A DNA stretch of 33,425 nucleotides from Ruminiclostridium sp. (GCA_017625405.1 JAGALB010000039.1:1-33425), one strand, 5' to 3'. Positions 24,080-32,471 are shown, numbered from the stretch's first letter. The notes: generated by a model not told the origin, from the sequence alone. Numbers and translations are program-made.

Positions 24080-24098
24080 AATTTACCTTCCTTAAAGC

Positions 24099-24132
24099 TA
24101 AAGCACGACATCATCTACGGTGTCGTGCTTTA
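24099..24132 (-). terminator. Terminator of the DAHP synthase gene
   Basis: A perfect 12-bp stem (24099-24110 with 24121-24132) encloses a 10-base loop. Leftward, the T-rich part is short, so some read-through into the Rsm22 gene is possible. Confidence 0.7.
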
Positions 24133-24150
24133 ATGTCTGTATATATTTTA

Positions 24151-25179
24151 TTACAAAGCGTCGGCAATGTCAAGGATAAGTTTTTCTGTCTTTTCCCAAC
24201 CGAGGCAGGGATCAGTAATGGACTTGCCGTATACGCCCTCTTCTGCCTTCTGAGTGCCGTCTTCGATGTAGCTTTCGATCATAAGACCCTTGATGAAGCT
24301 GTTCAGATCATCGTTGTGACGCTTGCTGTAAAGAACTTCCTTAGCAATACGGATCTGTTCAAGATAACGCTTGTTGGAGTTGGAGTGGTTGCAGTCGATG
24401 ACAACACTGGGGTTTACGAAGCGTGATTCGTTGTATAATTCGTGAAGATGCTTCAGATCCTCGTAGTGGTAGTTGGGGAGCGCTTCGCCGTGCTTGTTTA
24501 CATAGCCTCTTAAGATAGCGTGAGCATAAGGGTTACCGTCGCTTACAACTTCCCAGCCTCTGAAAAGGAAGGTGTGGGAGCTCTGTGCTGCGGTAATGGA
24601 GTTTAACATAACGGAGATGTCACCGCTGGTAGGATTCTTCATACCGCAGGGGATATCCATACCGCTGGAAACAAGTCTGTGCTGCTGGTTTTCAACGGAA
24701 CGTGCGCCGATAGCAACGTAAGAGAGAAGGTCGGAAATGTAACGGTAGTTTTCAGGGTAAAGCATTTCATCAGCGCATACAAAGCCTGTTTCTTCAATAG
24801 CTCTTGCATGAAGCTTTCTTACAGCGATGATACCCTGGAGCATATCCTCCTTCTTGTTGGGGTCGGGCTGGTGAAGCATACCCTTATAGCCTGCACCTGT
24901 TGTACGGGGCTTACCTGTATAAATTCTGGGGATAATAAATATCTTGTCCTTTACCTGTTCCTGAACTCTTGCAAGTCTGCCGATATAGTCCATAACGGAT
25001 TCTTCATTGTCAGCGGAGCAGGGTCCGATAATAAGGAGAAGACGGTTATCCTTGCCCTCAAATATATCAGCAATTTCCTTATCTTTTGTCTTCTTGATTT
25101 CCGAAATTCTTTCGGTCAGGGGATAAAGCTCCTTGATCTCCTTCGGAATAGGAAGCTTTCTGTTGAATGTCATTCCCAT
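24151..25179 (-). CDS. 3-Deoxy-7-phosphoheptulonate synthase (type I DAHP synthase)
   Basis: The product has 342 residues, and the enzyme joins phosphoenolpyruvate and erythrose-4-phosphate as the first step to aromatic amino acids. Conserved features are GPCSADNEESVMDY, KPRTTGAGYKGM, EMLYPENYRY, GARSVENQQHR, GMKNPTSGD, PYAHAILRGY and the metal-binding IDCNHSNSNK. Its length and motif order match AroF/AroG/AroH-type enzymes, so which regulatory class it belongs to cannot be told here. GAAAGGATG lies seven bases before the ATG. A plausible leftward promoter (TTGTTA, 17 bases, TTATAA) lies between it and the MarR gene. Confidence 0.95.
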   Translation of the reverse strand: MGMTFNRKLPIPKEIKELYPLTERISEIKKTKDKEIADIFEGKDNRLLLIIGPCSADNEESVMDYIGRLARVQEQVKDKIFIIPRIYTGKPRTTGAGYKGMLHQPDPNKKEDMLQGIIAVRKLHARAIEETGFVCADEMLYPENYRYISDLLSYVAIGARSVENQQHRLVSSGMDIPCGMKNPTSGDISVMLNSITAAQSSHTFLFRGWEVVSDGNPYAHAILRGYVNKHGEALPNYHYEDLKHLHELYNESRFVNPSVVIDCNHSNSNKRYLEQIRIAKEVLYSKRHNDDLNSFIKGLMIESYIEDGTQKAEEGVYGKSITDPCLGWEKTEKLILDIADAL

Positions 25180-25280
25180 GATCTTTCATCCTTTCTTTTA
25201 TTACAATATTTATAAAGGGGCAGAATGCCGATTTAACAAGTTAAAGCTTAATAAGTTTAAAGTGGTGAAACGGAAGCCGA

Positions 25281-25310
25281 GATAAAAGCGGATTTACGTC
25301 AAATCCGCTT
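25281..25310 (-). terminator. Terminator of the MarR gene
   Basis: A perfect 10-bp stem (25286-25295 with 25301-25310) with a 5-base loop is followed leftward by TTTTATC. The MarR stop is seven bases away. Confidence 0.8.
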
Positions 25311-25316
25311 GTCGTA

Positions 25317-25799
25317 TTAAAATTCGAAATCTTCAGATTCCTTTTCGCTGAGTCTGCCAGCGTAGAAAACATTGATTTTGTCAAGAGCGGCAGCAAGAAG
25401 CTTTCTTTCATCTTCCTTGAAGCATTCTGCAAGCGCATCTTCGGTCTCCTTACGATAATCACAATAGATTTCGTAAGCTTTTTCTCCTTTTGGAGTAAGC
25501 TTGATACGTACTGAGCGTCCATCGTTTACACAACCGATTTTTTCAACGTATTTTTTTGAAGTGAGCTTGTTCACTGCCACGGTAGTTGACGGACGGGTAA
25601 TATCCAACTTGCTGGCAATTGCGCTGATTGTGGGGCCGTCGTCGCCTTTTGTGCCGTTTTTGATGCATTCCAGAAGATGAAGTTCATTTACTGTAAGATT
25701 CAGATTCCGGTCAATGCATAGCGATTTTTCTTCAAGCTTCGTCATGTTATGATGAATTTTACTCAGAAGCTTGTCGAATTCAAACTTAAATTCGCCCAT
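25317..25799 (-). CDS. MarR-family transcriptional regulator
   Basis: The product has 160 residues and contains a central winged helix-turn-helix (about 54-112: GPTISAIASKLDITRPSTTVAVNKLTSKKYVEK, then the wing DGRSVRIKLTPKGE). Helices at both ends should form the dimer interface. AGGAG lies before the ATG. It is transcribed from a good promoter at 25899-25927 and is divergent from the hydroxyacid dehydrogenase gene, which makes that gene and its own gene likely targets. A short palindrome (GTGGTTATCCAC, 25869-25880) sits just after its predicted start point and is a possible autoregulatory site. The ligand is unknown. Confidence 0.9.
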   Translation of the reverse strand: MGEFKFEFDKLLSKIHHNMTKLEEKSLCIDRNLNLTVNELHLLECIKNGTKGDDGPTISAIASKLDITRPSTTVAVNKLTSKKYVEKIGCVNDGRSVRIKLTPKGEKAYEIYCDYRKETEDALAECFKEDERKLLAAALDKINVFYAGRLSEKESEDFEF

Positions 25800-25898
25800 A
25801 GTTATTCTCCTGTTCCTGCGAAAAAATAAATAAAAGTGCCTGGTGTTGTTATTTCTCTGTATTTATATGTGGTTATCCACTTTATCTGATTTTTACAT

Positions 25899-25927
25899 AT
25901 TATAGCATATTGTTTTATTAAAGTCAA
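25899..25927 (-). promoter_or_regulatory. Promoter of the MarR gene
   Basis: Read leftward, TTGACT (25922-25927), 17 bases and TATAAT (25899-25904) form a strong promoter. The palindrome GTGGTTATCCAC lies ~12-23 bases after the expected start. Confidence 0.75.
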
Positions 25928-25979
25928 TAAAATAACGGCATTTTTTTCAAGTTTTTTTCTCAATTTAAAGTCTGATTAG

Positions 25980-26008
25980 TTGATATTGTTTTATTTTTAT
26001 GGTATACT
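25980..26008 (+). promoter_or_regulatory. Promoter of the hydroxyacid dehydrogenase gene
   Basis: TTGATA (25980-25985), 17 bases and TATACT (26003-26008) precede the gene by ~45 bases. It is divergent from the MarR promoter, ~50 bases away. Confidence 0.72.
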
Positions 26009-26054
26009 ATAAATAAATCCCGGTTTTACTTATATCAGAAAGGTAAAAATTGTT

Positions 26055-27002
26055 ATGAAAATTGTTATTCTTGACAGCGATACAGTATCCACAGGCGACC
26101 TGAGCTTTTCAGGCATTGCCCGTTTCGGCGAGGTAAAAAGATACGGCCTTACAGAGCCTGAAAGAATTGCTGAACGTGTGAGAGATGCTGAAATAATTCT
26201 CTGCAACAAGACTTTTATCACACGTGAGGTTATGGAAAAAGCACCGAAGCTCAGATACATCGGTCTTTTTGCAACAGGCTTCAATAATATTGACCTTGAA
26301 TGTGCAAAGGAAAGAGGAATTGCGGTTGCAAATGTTCCTGCCTATTCCACCGAAGGCGTTGTACAGCTTACATATGCGTTTATTCTGGAGCATTACTGCC
26401 GTCTTTCCGATTACCGCCGACATGTTGACGGCGGTAACTGGAAGAAAAGCGCCACATTCTCCTATTTCCCCTTTCCTATCGGCTCTCTTGCAGGGAAGAC
26501 CATGGGTATTATCGGCTACGGCTCTATCGGCAAGCGTTCTGCGCAGATTGCAAATGCTTTCGGCATGAAGGTTCTTGTGTATACCCGCACTCCCAAGGAA
26601 GATGAAACGGTAGATTTTGTTGATTTTGACACTCTTCTTCGTGAGAGTGATATTGTTTCTGTTCATTGTCCTCTCAATGCACAGTCTGAAAAAATGATGA
26701 ATGCCGAAGCCTTCGGAAAAATGAAGAAGGGTGCATTATTTATCAATACTTCACGTGGTCCTGTTGTTGATGAATATGCTCTGCGTGATGCACTTGTCAG
26801 CGGAAAGCTCATGGGCGCAGGTCTTGATGTGCTCTGTACTGAGCCTATGGCTGAGGATTGCCCTCTTTACGGAATTGAAAACTGCATAATCACACCTCAT
26901 GTAGGCTGGGCGGGAATTGAAACACGCAGACGCCTTATGGAGATTGTGGAAAGCAATATCGGAGCTTTTATTGAAGGCAGAGAGCAGAACAGGGTTGTGT
27001 GA
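26055..27002 (+). CDS. D-2-hydroxyacid dehydrogenase (glycerate dehydrogenase-like)
   Basis: The product has 315 residues and belongs to the NAD-dependent D-isomer 2-hydroxyacid dehydrogenases, which interconvert 2-keto acids and D-2-hydroxyacids. The cofactor loop is GIIGYGSIGKRSAQIA. The catalytic trio is visible: Arg in FINTSRGPVVDE, Glu in LDVLCTEP and His in IITPHVGWA. Sequence style is close to glycerate/hydroxypyruvate reductases (HprA), but the substrate cannot be fixed. AGAAAGG lies before the ATG. It stands alone, divergent from the MarR gene. Confidence 0.9.
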   Translation: MKIVILDSDTVSTGDLSFSGIARFGEVKRYGLTEPERIAERVRDAEIILCNKTFITREVMEKAPKLRYIGLFATGFNNIDLECAKERGIAVANVPAYSTEGVVQLTYAFILEHYCRLSDYRRHVDGGNWKKSATFSYFPFPIGSLAGKTMGIIGYGSIGKRSAQIANAFGMKVLVYTRTPKEDETVDFVDFDTLLRESDIVSVHCPLNAQSEKMMNAEAFGKMKKGALFINTSRGPVVDEYALRDALVSGKLMGAGLDVLCTEPMAEDCPLYGIENCIITPHVGWAGIETRRRLMEIVESNIGAFIEGREQNRVV

Positions 27003-27040
27003 CATTTTCTGAGATAAAGCAACAACTTTGTTTTTTCACA

Positions 27041-27090
27041 GTGATATCACAGTTTTATCGTTTGACAATTTGGAAGATTTGGTATATAAT
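27041..27090 (+). promoter_or_regulatory. Promoter of the lipoprotein operon with an upstream palindrome
   Basis: TTGACA (27062-27067), 17 bases and TATAAT (27085-27090) match the SigA consensus. The palindrome GTGATATCAC (27041-27050) ends 11 bases before the -35 box and is a possible regulator site. Confidence 0.75.
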
Positions 27091-27117
27091 TATCCCTAAT
27101 GATTGGAGGAATACTGT

Positions 27118-29448
27118 TTGAATAGTAAAAAACAAGGACTGATCGCATTGATAACATCGGTTTGTCTGCTGTTTTCATCCTGTGCGGATAATAAGCCTCA
27201 GACAACTGATACATATACCACCACCTCCGTTGTTACAACGGTAACGGTTTGCGAAACGGAAAAAACCACTCTTGCGGCACTTGCCAGTGAGGATGAAAAG
27301 ACCCCCGAAAAGGAAAAGACGCCTCTTGTGGTAGCTTTTTCCGAATACGATAATACCTGTAATCCTTTTTATCAGAACGGGGAGTTTGACAGCTTTATAA
27401 ATGAAATTACAGGCGAAAAGCTTCTTACCAGGGATCGTAACGGCAGAATCGTATATAACGGAATTGACGGCGAGCGCATTATGTACAACGGTACATATTA
27501 TGAATACAGCGGAATTGCTGACGTTGCCGAAAGCTACGATGAAGAGCTTGACGAAACCTCTTACGTGATAAATCTGCGTCGTGACGTAAAGTTCAGCGAC
27601 GGAGAAACAATGGACGCAGATGACCTTATCTTTACACTGTACATGCTTCTTGACCCGTCAATGTCGGCTGTTTCCGATATTCAGGGAATGGGTATAAAGG
27701 GTGAAGTGAACTATCGCCTCAACAGTTCGATTGCGGATACTTTCACTGAAGAGGATATCAGCGAAGCGCTGGCTTCGGATGAGGTAAAGGAAAAAATCAG
27801 GAATACCATAGTTGTTCCTGTGCTTAAAAGTGAATACGAATGGGTAAAGTCTCTTTATGAGGATAATTCCTATGCTGTCTATACCGAAAGCTATCCGGAT
27901 CCCAAGGATCTTATGGCATTCTTCTATTCGGTGAACAGCGAGTATGATTCCACCGCTGTACCAGGTGAACAGAAGGTGCTTTCCGATCTTGCGGATATGT
28001 ACGGCGGAAACTACGAGCTTCTCGGCAGTATGGCGGAGGGTGACGCTGCTTTTTACCGTACAGATGCGGTAATCTGCGCAATAGAATATCTTTCCGGACT
28101 GAACGAGGAGAGTACACCTGTAAATAAAGTTACAGGTATTGAAAAAACAGGAAAATTCGGTGTGAAAATCACCGTGTCAGGTAATAATCCTTCCGTAATC
28201 CATGAGCTTGCGGATATTACGGTCGCACCGCTTCACTATTACGGCGATGCAAACAGCTTTGATGTCCAGTCGGAGAAATTCGGCTTTGAAAAGGGCAAGG
28301 CGCTTGAAATTGTTTCGGCAAAGGAATCCGCACCTCTCGGCGCAGGGCCGTATTACTACGAGCGCAGCGAAAGCGGCGTTATTTTCCTTGCCGCAAACAG
28401 CGGTTATTATAAGGGTGCACCCATAACCGAAAGAATAGAAGTAAAGCAGACACCGGCAGAAACAGTTGTTTCCGCTGTAAGCGACGGCGCCGCTGATATT
28501 ACATATCCTGACGGCTCCCTCAGAACATCCGATGAAATAAATTCAGCCAATGAAGCAATGGAAAAGCTGTACGCAGCTACAATCAGCAAGGACGGCTACG
28601 GTTATATCGGTATAAATGCGGCTAATGTAAACGTCGGCGGTGTTCCTGATTCTGAAGAAAGCATAGCTCTCAGAAAGGCTGTTGCGACAGCGGTTTACCT
28701 TTATCGTGACCTTTCGGTTGAACGTTATTACGGCAGCGTGGGTATAAAGACGGATTATCCTGCGGCGCTCAGCGCATGGATAGGAAATGAATATACAAAG
28801 CCTTATTCCACAGATATTGACGGAAATCCGATTTATATGGACGGCATGAGGGATCAGGAGAAATCTGCTGCGGCAAAGCGTGCCTGTCTTGAATATCTTG
28901 AAGCTGCGGGTTATACGGTTGAAGAGGGCAAGGTAGTTGCAGCCCCAGAGGGCGGTGCGCTCAGCTTCGATGCTGTAATTGCTGCGGACGGTACGGGAAA
29001 TCATCCCTGCTACTACGCACTGGAAGCGGCAAGCGTTCTTCTTGCGGATATCGGAATTACGCTTTCCATTACCGATACGGCGGACGCTTCTCAGATGTGG
29101 ACCGTGCTTAACAGCGGTTCTCATCAGATATGGGCCGCAGTATGGGAAACAGGTGTTCAGCCCCGTCTCGGTACGATGTATTCCGAGGGCAACCTTTACG
29201 GAATAAAGAATGAAGAGCTTGAAGAGTGCATAGGAATTTCCGTAACCTCAAAGGATAATGAAGAGTTAAAGGAAACATATATAAAATGTCTTAATATTAT
29301 TTTCGGAAATGCTATTGAGATTCCTGTATATCAGCGTTCCGACTGCGTGCTTTTCAGCACCCTCAGAATAAACAGCGAATCGCTTCCCGGGGATATGACG
29401 GGTTATTATTCATGGGTAGATGAAGCGCATATGATTGAAAAGAAATAA
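27118..29448 (+). CDS. Family 5 (oligopeptide/nickel-type) solute-binding lipoprotein
   Basis: The product has 776 residues from a TTG start at 27118, eight bases after GGAGG; another in-frame TTG at 27103 overlaps that ribosome site. The N-terminus is a lipoprotein signal (hydrophobic LIALITSVCLLFSSC), so the mature protein is membrane-tethered outside the cell. A Thr/Glu-rich linker (~20-70) precedes the SBP_bac_5 fold, seen in FSDGETMDADDLIFTLYMLLDPS and in late segments such as SHQIWAAVWETGVQPRLG. It is longer than typical DppA/OppA proteins. No permease or ATPase genes adjoin. It is followed after 17 bases by a DtxR-type regulator, so the cargo may be tied to metal supply (inference). 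Confidence 0.87.
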   Translation: MNSKKQGLIALITSVCLLFSSCADNKPQTTDTYTTTSVVTTVTVCETEKTTLAALASEDEKTPEKEKTPLVVAFSEYDNTCNPFYQNGEFDSFINEITGEKLLTRDRNGRIVYNGIDGERIMYNGTYYEYSGIADVAESYDEELDETSYVINLRRDVKFSDGETMDADDLIFTLYMLLDPSMSAVSDIQGMGIKGEVNYRLNSSIADTFTEEDISEALASDEVKEKIRNTIVVPVLKSEYEWVKSLYEDNSYAVYTESYPDPKDLMAFFYSVNSEYDSTAVPGEQKVLSDLADMYGGNYELLGSMAEGDAAFYRTDAVICAIEYLSGLNEESTPVNKVTGIEKTGKFGVKITVSGNNPSVIHELADITVAPLHYYGDANSFDVQSEKFGFEKGKALEIVSAKESAPLGAGPYYYERSESGVIFLAANSGYYKGAPITERIEVKQTPAETVVSAVSDGAADITYPDGSLRTSDEINSANEAMEKLYAATISKDGYGYIGINAANVNVGGVPDSEESIALRKAVATAVYLYRDLSVERYYGSVGIKTDYPAALSAWIGNEYTKPYSTDIDGNPIYMDGMRDQEKSAAAKRACLEYLEAAGYTVEEGKVVAAPEGGALSFDAVIAADGTGNHPCYYALEAASVLLADIGITLSITDTADASQMWTVLNSGSHQIWAAVWETGVQPRLGTMYSEGNLYGIKNEELEECIGISVTSKDNEELKETYIKCLNIIFGNAIEIPVYQRSDCVLFSTLRINSESLPGDMTGYYSWVDEAHMIEKK

Positions 29449-29465
29449 ACGGAAGGAAAAACAGT

Positions 29466-29843
29466 ATGAAAAAAGAAGTATCTGAAGCAGTTGAAAATTA
29501 TCTTGAAACAATTCTTGTGCTTTCAAGAAAAAAGCCTGATCTTCATGCTATTGATATATGTGACGAACTGGGATATTCCAGACCAACCGTTTCGGTTGTT
29601 GTGAAGCAGATGAAGGGAAACGGGCTTATCAATGTGGATGAAAACAATCACATATCCCTTACCGAAAAGGGCAGGAAGATAGCTGAAAGTGTCTACGAGC
29701 GTCATACTGCAATTTCCGAATTTTTCATGACAATCGGTGTAAGTCGCGAAACAGCGCTTGCCGATGCTTGTAAAATCGAGCATGATATAAGTGATGAAAC
29801 TTTTGACTGCATAAAAAAACATATCAGCAGTATGAAAAACTGA
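29466..29843 (+). CDS. DtxR/MntR-family metal-dependent regulator
   Basis: The product has 125 residues. The winged helix-turn-helix (about 9-70) contains IDICDELGYSRPTVSVVVKQM. The metal-binding and dimer half carries H80 and the ACKIEHDIS segment, in which C102, E105 and H106 match the C-x-x-E-H ligand pattern of DtxR/IdeR, not MntR (Glu in place of Cys). The usual C-terminal SH3-like domain is absent. GGAAGGAAA precedes the ATG. It sits 17 bases after the lipoprotein gene and 26 bases before ybaK, an operon of three. Iron or manganese sensing is likely; the metal cannot be fixed. Confidence 0.88.
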   Translation: MKKEVSEAVENYLETILVLSRKKPDLHAIDICDELGYSRPTVSVVVKQMKGNGLINVDENNHISLTEKGRKIAESVYERHTAISEFFMTIGVSRETALADACKIEHDISDETFDCIKKHISSMKN

Positions 29844-29869
29844 TTTTTCCGAAGGAGACAGGTCTTATT

Positions 29870-30346
29870 ATGGCAAAGGAAGTCAAAACCAACGCAATGA
29901 GGTTTCTTGAGCAGAAGAAAATTCCTTATGAAATGAAATCCTATGAATGTGACGAATTCATAGACGGAATAACTGTCGCTGAAAAGCTCGGACAGGATCC
30001 TGCGTATACTTTTAAAACTCTCGTAGCGCACGGAAAAAGCGGCAATTACTATTGTTTTCTGCTTCCTGTTGCTGAGGAGCTTGATTTGAAAAAGGCTGCA
30101 AAAAGTGTAGGAGAGAAATCCGTTGAGCTGCTTCATGTGAAGGATATAAATGCCGTTACAGGCTACGTCAGGGGCGGCTGTACACCTATCGGGATGAAAA
30201 AACAGTTCATGACGGTTATCCATTCTTCGGCGGAGCCTATGGAAAATTTCTTTATCAGCGGCGGCAGAATCGGAACCCAGATAAAGCTTTCGCCCACAGC
30301 TCTTGTAAATGCCATCAGAGGCAAGTTTGATGATATACTTATGTAA
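29870..30346 (+). CDS. ybaK: YbaK-type aminoacyl-tRNA deacylase
   Basis: The product has 158 residues, the full length of the YbaK/EbsC family, which hydrolyses Cys-tRNA(Pro) formed when prolyl-tRNA synthetase mischarges tRNA. Recognisable features are the DPAYTFKTLVAHG block (with the family-conserved Lys), the GYVRGGCTPIGMKK loop and the C-terminal SGGRIGTQIKLSP segment. It is probably transcribed with the preceding two genes, although ybaK is functionally unrelated to metal uptake. A strong terminator follows. Confidence 0.92.
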   Translation: MAKEVKTNAMRFLEQKKIPYEMKSYECDEFIDGITVAEKLGQDPAYTFKTLVAHGKSGNYYCFLLPVAEELDLKKAAKSVGEKSVELLHVKDINAVTGYVRGGCTPIGMKKQFMTVIHSSAEPMENFFISGGRIGTQIKLSPTALVNAIRGKFDDILM

Positions 30347-30347
30347 T

Positions 30348-30379
30348 AAAAGAGTCATTGCAACGCAATGACTCTTTTT
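30348..30379 (+). terminator. Terminator after ybaK
   Basis: A perfect 14-bp stem (30348-30361 with 30365-30378) with an AAC loop runs into a T-rich end. It begins two bases after the stop codon. Confidence 0.93.
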
Positions 30380-30388
30380 CTCTGTTTG

Positions 30389-30405
30389 GTTGAGTTTTTC
30401 TCAAC
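30389..30405 (+). promoter_or_regulatory. Inverted repeat upstream of the XRE regulator gene
   Basis: GTTGAG (30389-30394) and CTCAAC (30400-30405) form a perfect 6-base inverted repeat with a TTTTT spacer. A TATAAT (30442-30447) lies ~40 bases on, without a clear -35 box. It is a candidate site for self-regulation by the downstream XRE protein. Confidence 0.4.
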
Positions 30406-30484
30406 GAATATTATATGGACTTTTTGCTGTTAAAGAGGTATTATAATAACAGAAGCTTCTGAAAAAACAAAAGGAGTTGATAAA

Positions 30485-31561
30485 ATGCTTAAACTCGGAG
30501 AAAATCTCAAAAGGCTCCGCATTGAAAACGGACTTACACAGGAACAGCTTGCAGAAGTGTTCGGAATATCGCCCCAGGCGGTGAGCCGCTGGGAGAATAA
30601 CAGCGCATATCCTGATATTTCGCTGCTTCCTGTTATTGCAAATTATTTTGATATTACTACAGATGAATTACTGGGCGTGGATATTGAAAGAAAGCAGCAG
30701 GAAATCAATAAAATTATAGAGCATAATGCAAGTCTTCGCAGCAAGGGAAAAAGCAAGGAAAGTATTTCTTTTCTTCGTGAAAAAATAATTCTTTATCCCA
30801 AAAGTGCGGATATATCATATCAGCTTGCAGTTTCGCTTTATAGTGATTTATGCGGTAGATGGGAAAAAACAGAGGAAACGCTGAAAGAAATAATCACTCT
30901 TGTCAATAAGGCTACACAACTTGATAAAGGCAAAAGCTATATAACCTTTGCAGGCAAACAGCTGCTTTGCATGGTTTATGAAATGCAGGAAAGAAGGGAT
31001 GAGGCTTATAAAATTGCTGTTGATATGCCAAGTGTGTGGGTAAGCCGTGAGGTTTTGCTTTCTCATGCCTTACAGGGCGATAAGGAGCTGAATCAGCGTC
31101 AGCACAACCTGCTTACATTTATGGATTTATCCATAAATAATCTTCATCATCTGTCCCGTAAAATGGACAGCCCCGAAAAAAGCATAGAATTACTGAAAAA
31201 GGCAGTTCAGCTTGCAGAAATACTTGCAGGTGATGATATGAAATTTTACAGCGAGCGTGTTTTCAAATGCTATATGAAGATTGCAGAAAATAATTGTACT
31301 CTGGAAAAAGCGGATGAAGCTGTTGAAAGTCTTGAACTGGCTTTAAAATATGCGGAAATGTTTGAAAACAGACCCGAAAAATCCGAATATACAGCGTTCT
31401 GGCTTAAAGGCTACTTTGACGACAGAACAAAGGCTACCACAAATACGGAGATAACTCTTTACAGCTATCTGCTTCAGAAAATCAGCGAAGAGCAGTTTTC
31501 ATTCCTGCGTGATAAAAAGGAGTATATAGAGTTTGTAGAAAAGCTTAAAGACATGATATAA
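30485..31561 (+). CDS. XRE-family regulator with a TPR-like helical domain
   Basis: The product has 358 residues. The N-terminal Cro/C1-type helix-turn-helix (about 4-62) reads LGENLKRLRIENGLTQEQLAEVFGISPQAVSRWENNSAYPD. The remainder is all-helical and includes repeats of the TPR kind (for example SISFLREKIILYPKSADISYQLAVSLY), resembling peptide-binding regulators of the RNPP/Rgg type. AAAGGAG lies before the ATG. It is transcribed alone. The 3' end abuts the dispersed repeat at 31567, whose hairpins may end its transcript. Confidence 0.87.
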   Translation: MLKLGENLKRLRIENGLTQEQLAEVFGISPQAVSRWENNSAYPDISLLPVIANYFDITTDELLGVDIERKQQEINKIIEHNASLRSKGKSKESISFLREKIILYPKSADISYQLAVSLYSDLCGRWEKTEETLKEIITLVNKATQLDKGKSYITFAGKQLLCMVYEMQERRDEAYKIAVDMPSVWVSREVLLSHALQGDKELNQRQHNLLTFMDLSINNLHHLSRKMDSPEKSIELLKKAVQLAEILAGDDMKFYSERVFKCYMKIAENNCTLEKADEAVESLELALKYAEMFENRPEKSEYTAFWLKGYFDDRTKATTNTEITLYSYLLQKISEEQFSFLRDKKEYIEFVEKLKDMI

Positions 31562-31566
31562 AAAAG

Positions 31567-31665
31567 CGCACGGAAAGGCGTGCCGCCTTGGGCAGTTCCC
31601 GCCTTTTACAAGAAACAGCTAACCCCGCAGTTGAAAAACGGCGGGGTTTAAAACTTCTGTATGGC
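31567..31665. repeat. Second-locus copy of the 12.3 kb hairpin repeat (minus orientation)
   Basis: Read leftward, this holds the same succession as 12315-12410: a CCCCGC hairpin (31621-31628 with 31641-31648), the sequence AGCTGTTTCTTgTAAAAGG and then GGAAcTGCC and AAGGCG-gca-CGCCTT (31575-31589). Orientation is opposite to the 12.3 kb cluster. It lies between two convergent genes (XRE and AIM24), just as the first locus does. Hairpins at both ends with T-rich flanks could terminate both transcripts. Confidence 0.8.
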
Positions 31666-31674
31666 AGACACATA

Positions 31675-32352
31675 TTATCCCTTGGCAATATAAGGTGAAA
31701 CTGCGCTTGCAACAACATTTCTTGGGAGGGTCTGAAGCCATACTCTGCCGGGACCTGTCACGACGGTGTTGAATAAGCCTTCGCCGCCGAACAATACATT
31801 TCCTACGCCCTTGACGCTCTGGATATTTACATCCACAGTAGCATCCATAGCGGCGAGGTTACCTGTATCTACAATAAGCGACTGACCGGGTGCGAGAGTA
31901 TATTCAATAACGGAGCCGTCAATTTCAAGGAAAACCATGCCGCTTCCTGTGAACTTTTCAAGTACAAAGCCTTCACCGCTGAAAATGCCTGCACCGCCTC
32001 TTTTCTGGATGTGGGCAGACATTGTTACGCCTGCTTCACTTGCCATAAAAGCTGATTTCTGAGCGATAATTGTGTTTTCGGGTGTGATCATAATGGGAAG
32101 AATCTCACCGGGGAAGCTCGAAGAGCATGCCAGCATACCCGGACCACCCATACAGGTGTAAACATTCTGGAACATGGATTCGCCCGAGAACATTCTGCCG
32201 ATAGCCTTTCCTACACCGCCGCCTGCATTGGTGGACATCTGCATATTGGGTGACATCCAGCTCATTGCACCCTTGTCTGTCTTGATGCTTTCTCCCGCTT
32301 CAAGGCTCATTATAACCACGGGGAGGGGAGTGCCTTTGATTTCAAATTTCAT
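31675..32352 (-). CDS. AIM24-family protein (TIGR00266-like)
   Basis: The product has 225 residues from the ATG at 32352, preceded by GGAAAGGAAA; the in-frame upstream extension lacks a ribosome site. The fold is a beta-rich, Gly-rich AIM24 domain, with repeats such as GGVGKAIGRMFSGESMFQNVYT, FSGEGFVLEKFTGSGMVFLEIDGS and GEGLFNTVVTGPGRVWLQTLP. Members are widespread in bacteria, and the function is not established beyond envelope- or stress-linked suggestions. It is transcribed alone from the promoter at 32396-32424. Confidence 0.85.
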   Translation of the reverse strand: MKFEIKGTPLPVVIMSLEAGESIKTDKGAMSWMSPNMQMSTNAGGGVGKAIGRMFSGESMFQNVYTCMGGPGMLACSSSFPGEILPIMITPENTIIAQKSAFMASEAGVTMSAHIQKRGGAGIFSGEGFVLEKFTGSGMVFLEIDGSVIEYTLAPGQSLIVDTGNLAAMDATVDVNIQSVKGVGNVLFGGEGLFNTVVTGPGRVWLQTLPRNVVASAVSPYIAKG

Positions 32353-32395
32353 AGTACTGATTTCCTTTCCTTTTTTGTGATTTAACCACATGTAA

Positions 32396-32424
32396 ATTTT
32401 ATCATATTTCCGTGAGTTTTACAA
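32396..32424 (-). promoter_or_regulatory. Promoter of the AIM24 gene
   Basis: Read leftward, TTGTAA (32419-32424), 17 bases and TAAAAT (32396-32401) form a SigA-like promoter. Confidence 0.62.
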
Positions 32425-32451
32425 CCATGAGAAAAGTATTTTGTTAAATGT

Positions 32452-32471
32452 AACAGAAATAATTTTCTGTT
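32452..32471. promoter_or_regulatory. 8-bp inverted repeat between divergent AIM24 and sleB genes
   Basis: AACAGAAA (32452-32459) pairs with TTTCTGTT (32464-32471) around TAAT. It lies upstream of both divergent genes and may be an operator; no SigA promoter for sleB is evident nearby. Confidence 0.4.

Noticed and set aside
25869-25880. MarR operator GTGGTTATCCAC as a firm regulatory site
   Set aside because: The arms are only four bases, so it is mentioned with the MarR gene but not listed as an independent site.
26109-26666. 185-codon antisense frame opposite the D-2-hydroxyacid dehydrogenase
   Set aside because: It is a shadow of a gene with complete catalytic motifs, with no ribosome site of its own.
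27003-27035. Terminator after the hydroxyacid dehydrogenase
   Set aside because: Only a 5-bp AACAA/TTGTT stem is seen before a T-run, too weak to call.
29702-30358. 218-codon antisense frame opposite the DtxR and ybaK genes
   Set aside because: It overlaps two well-supported genes and a terminator and shows no family motif.
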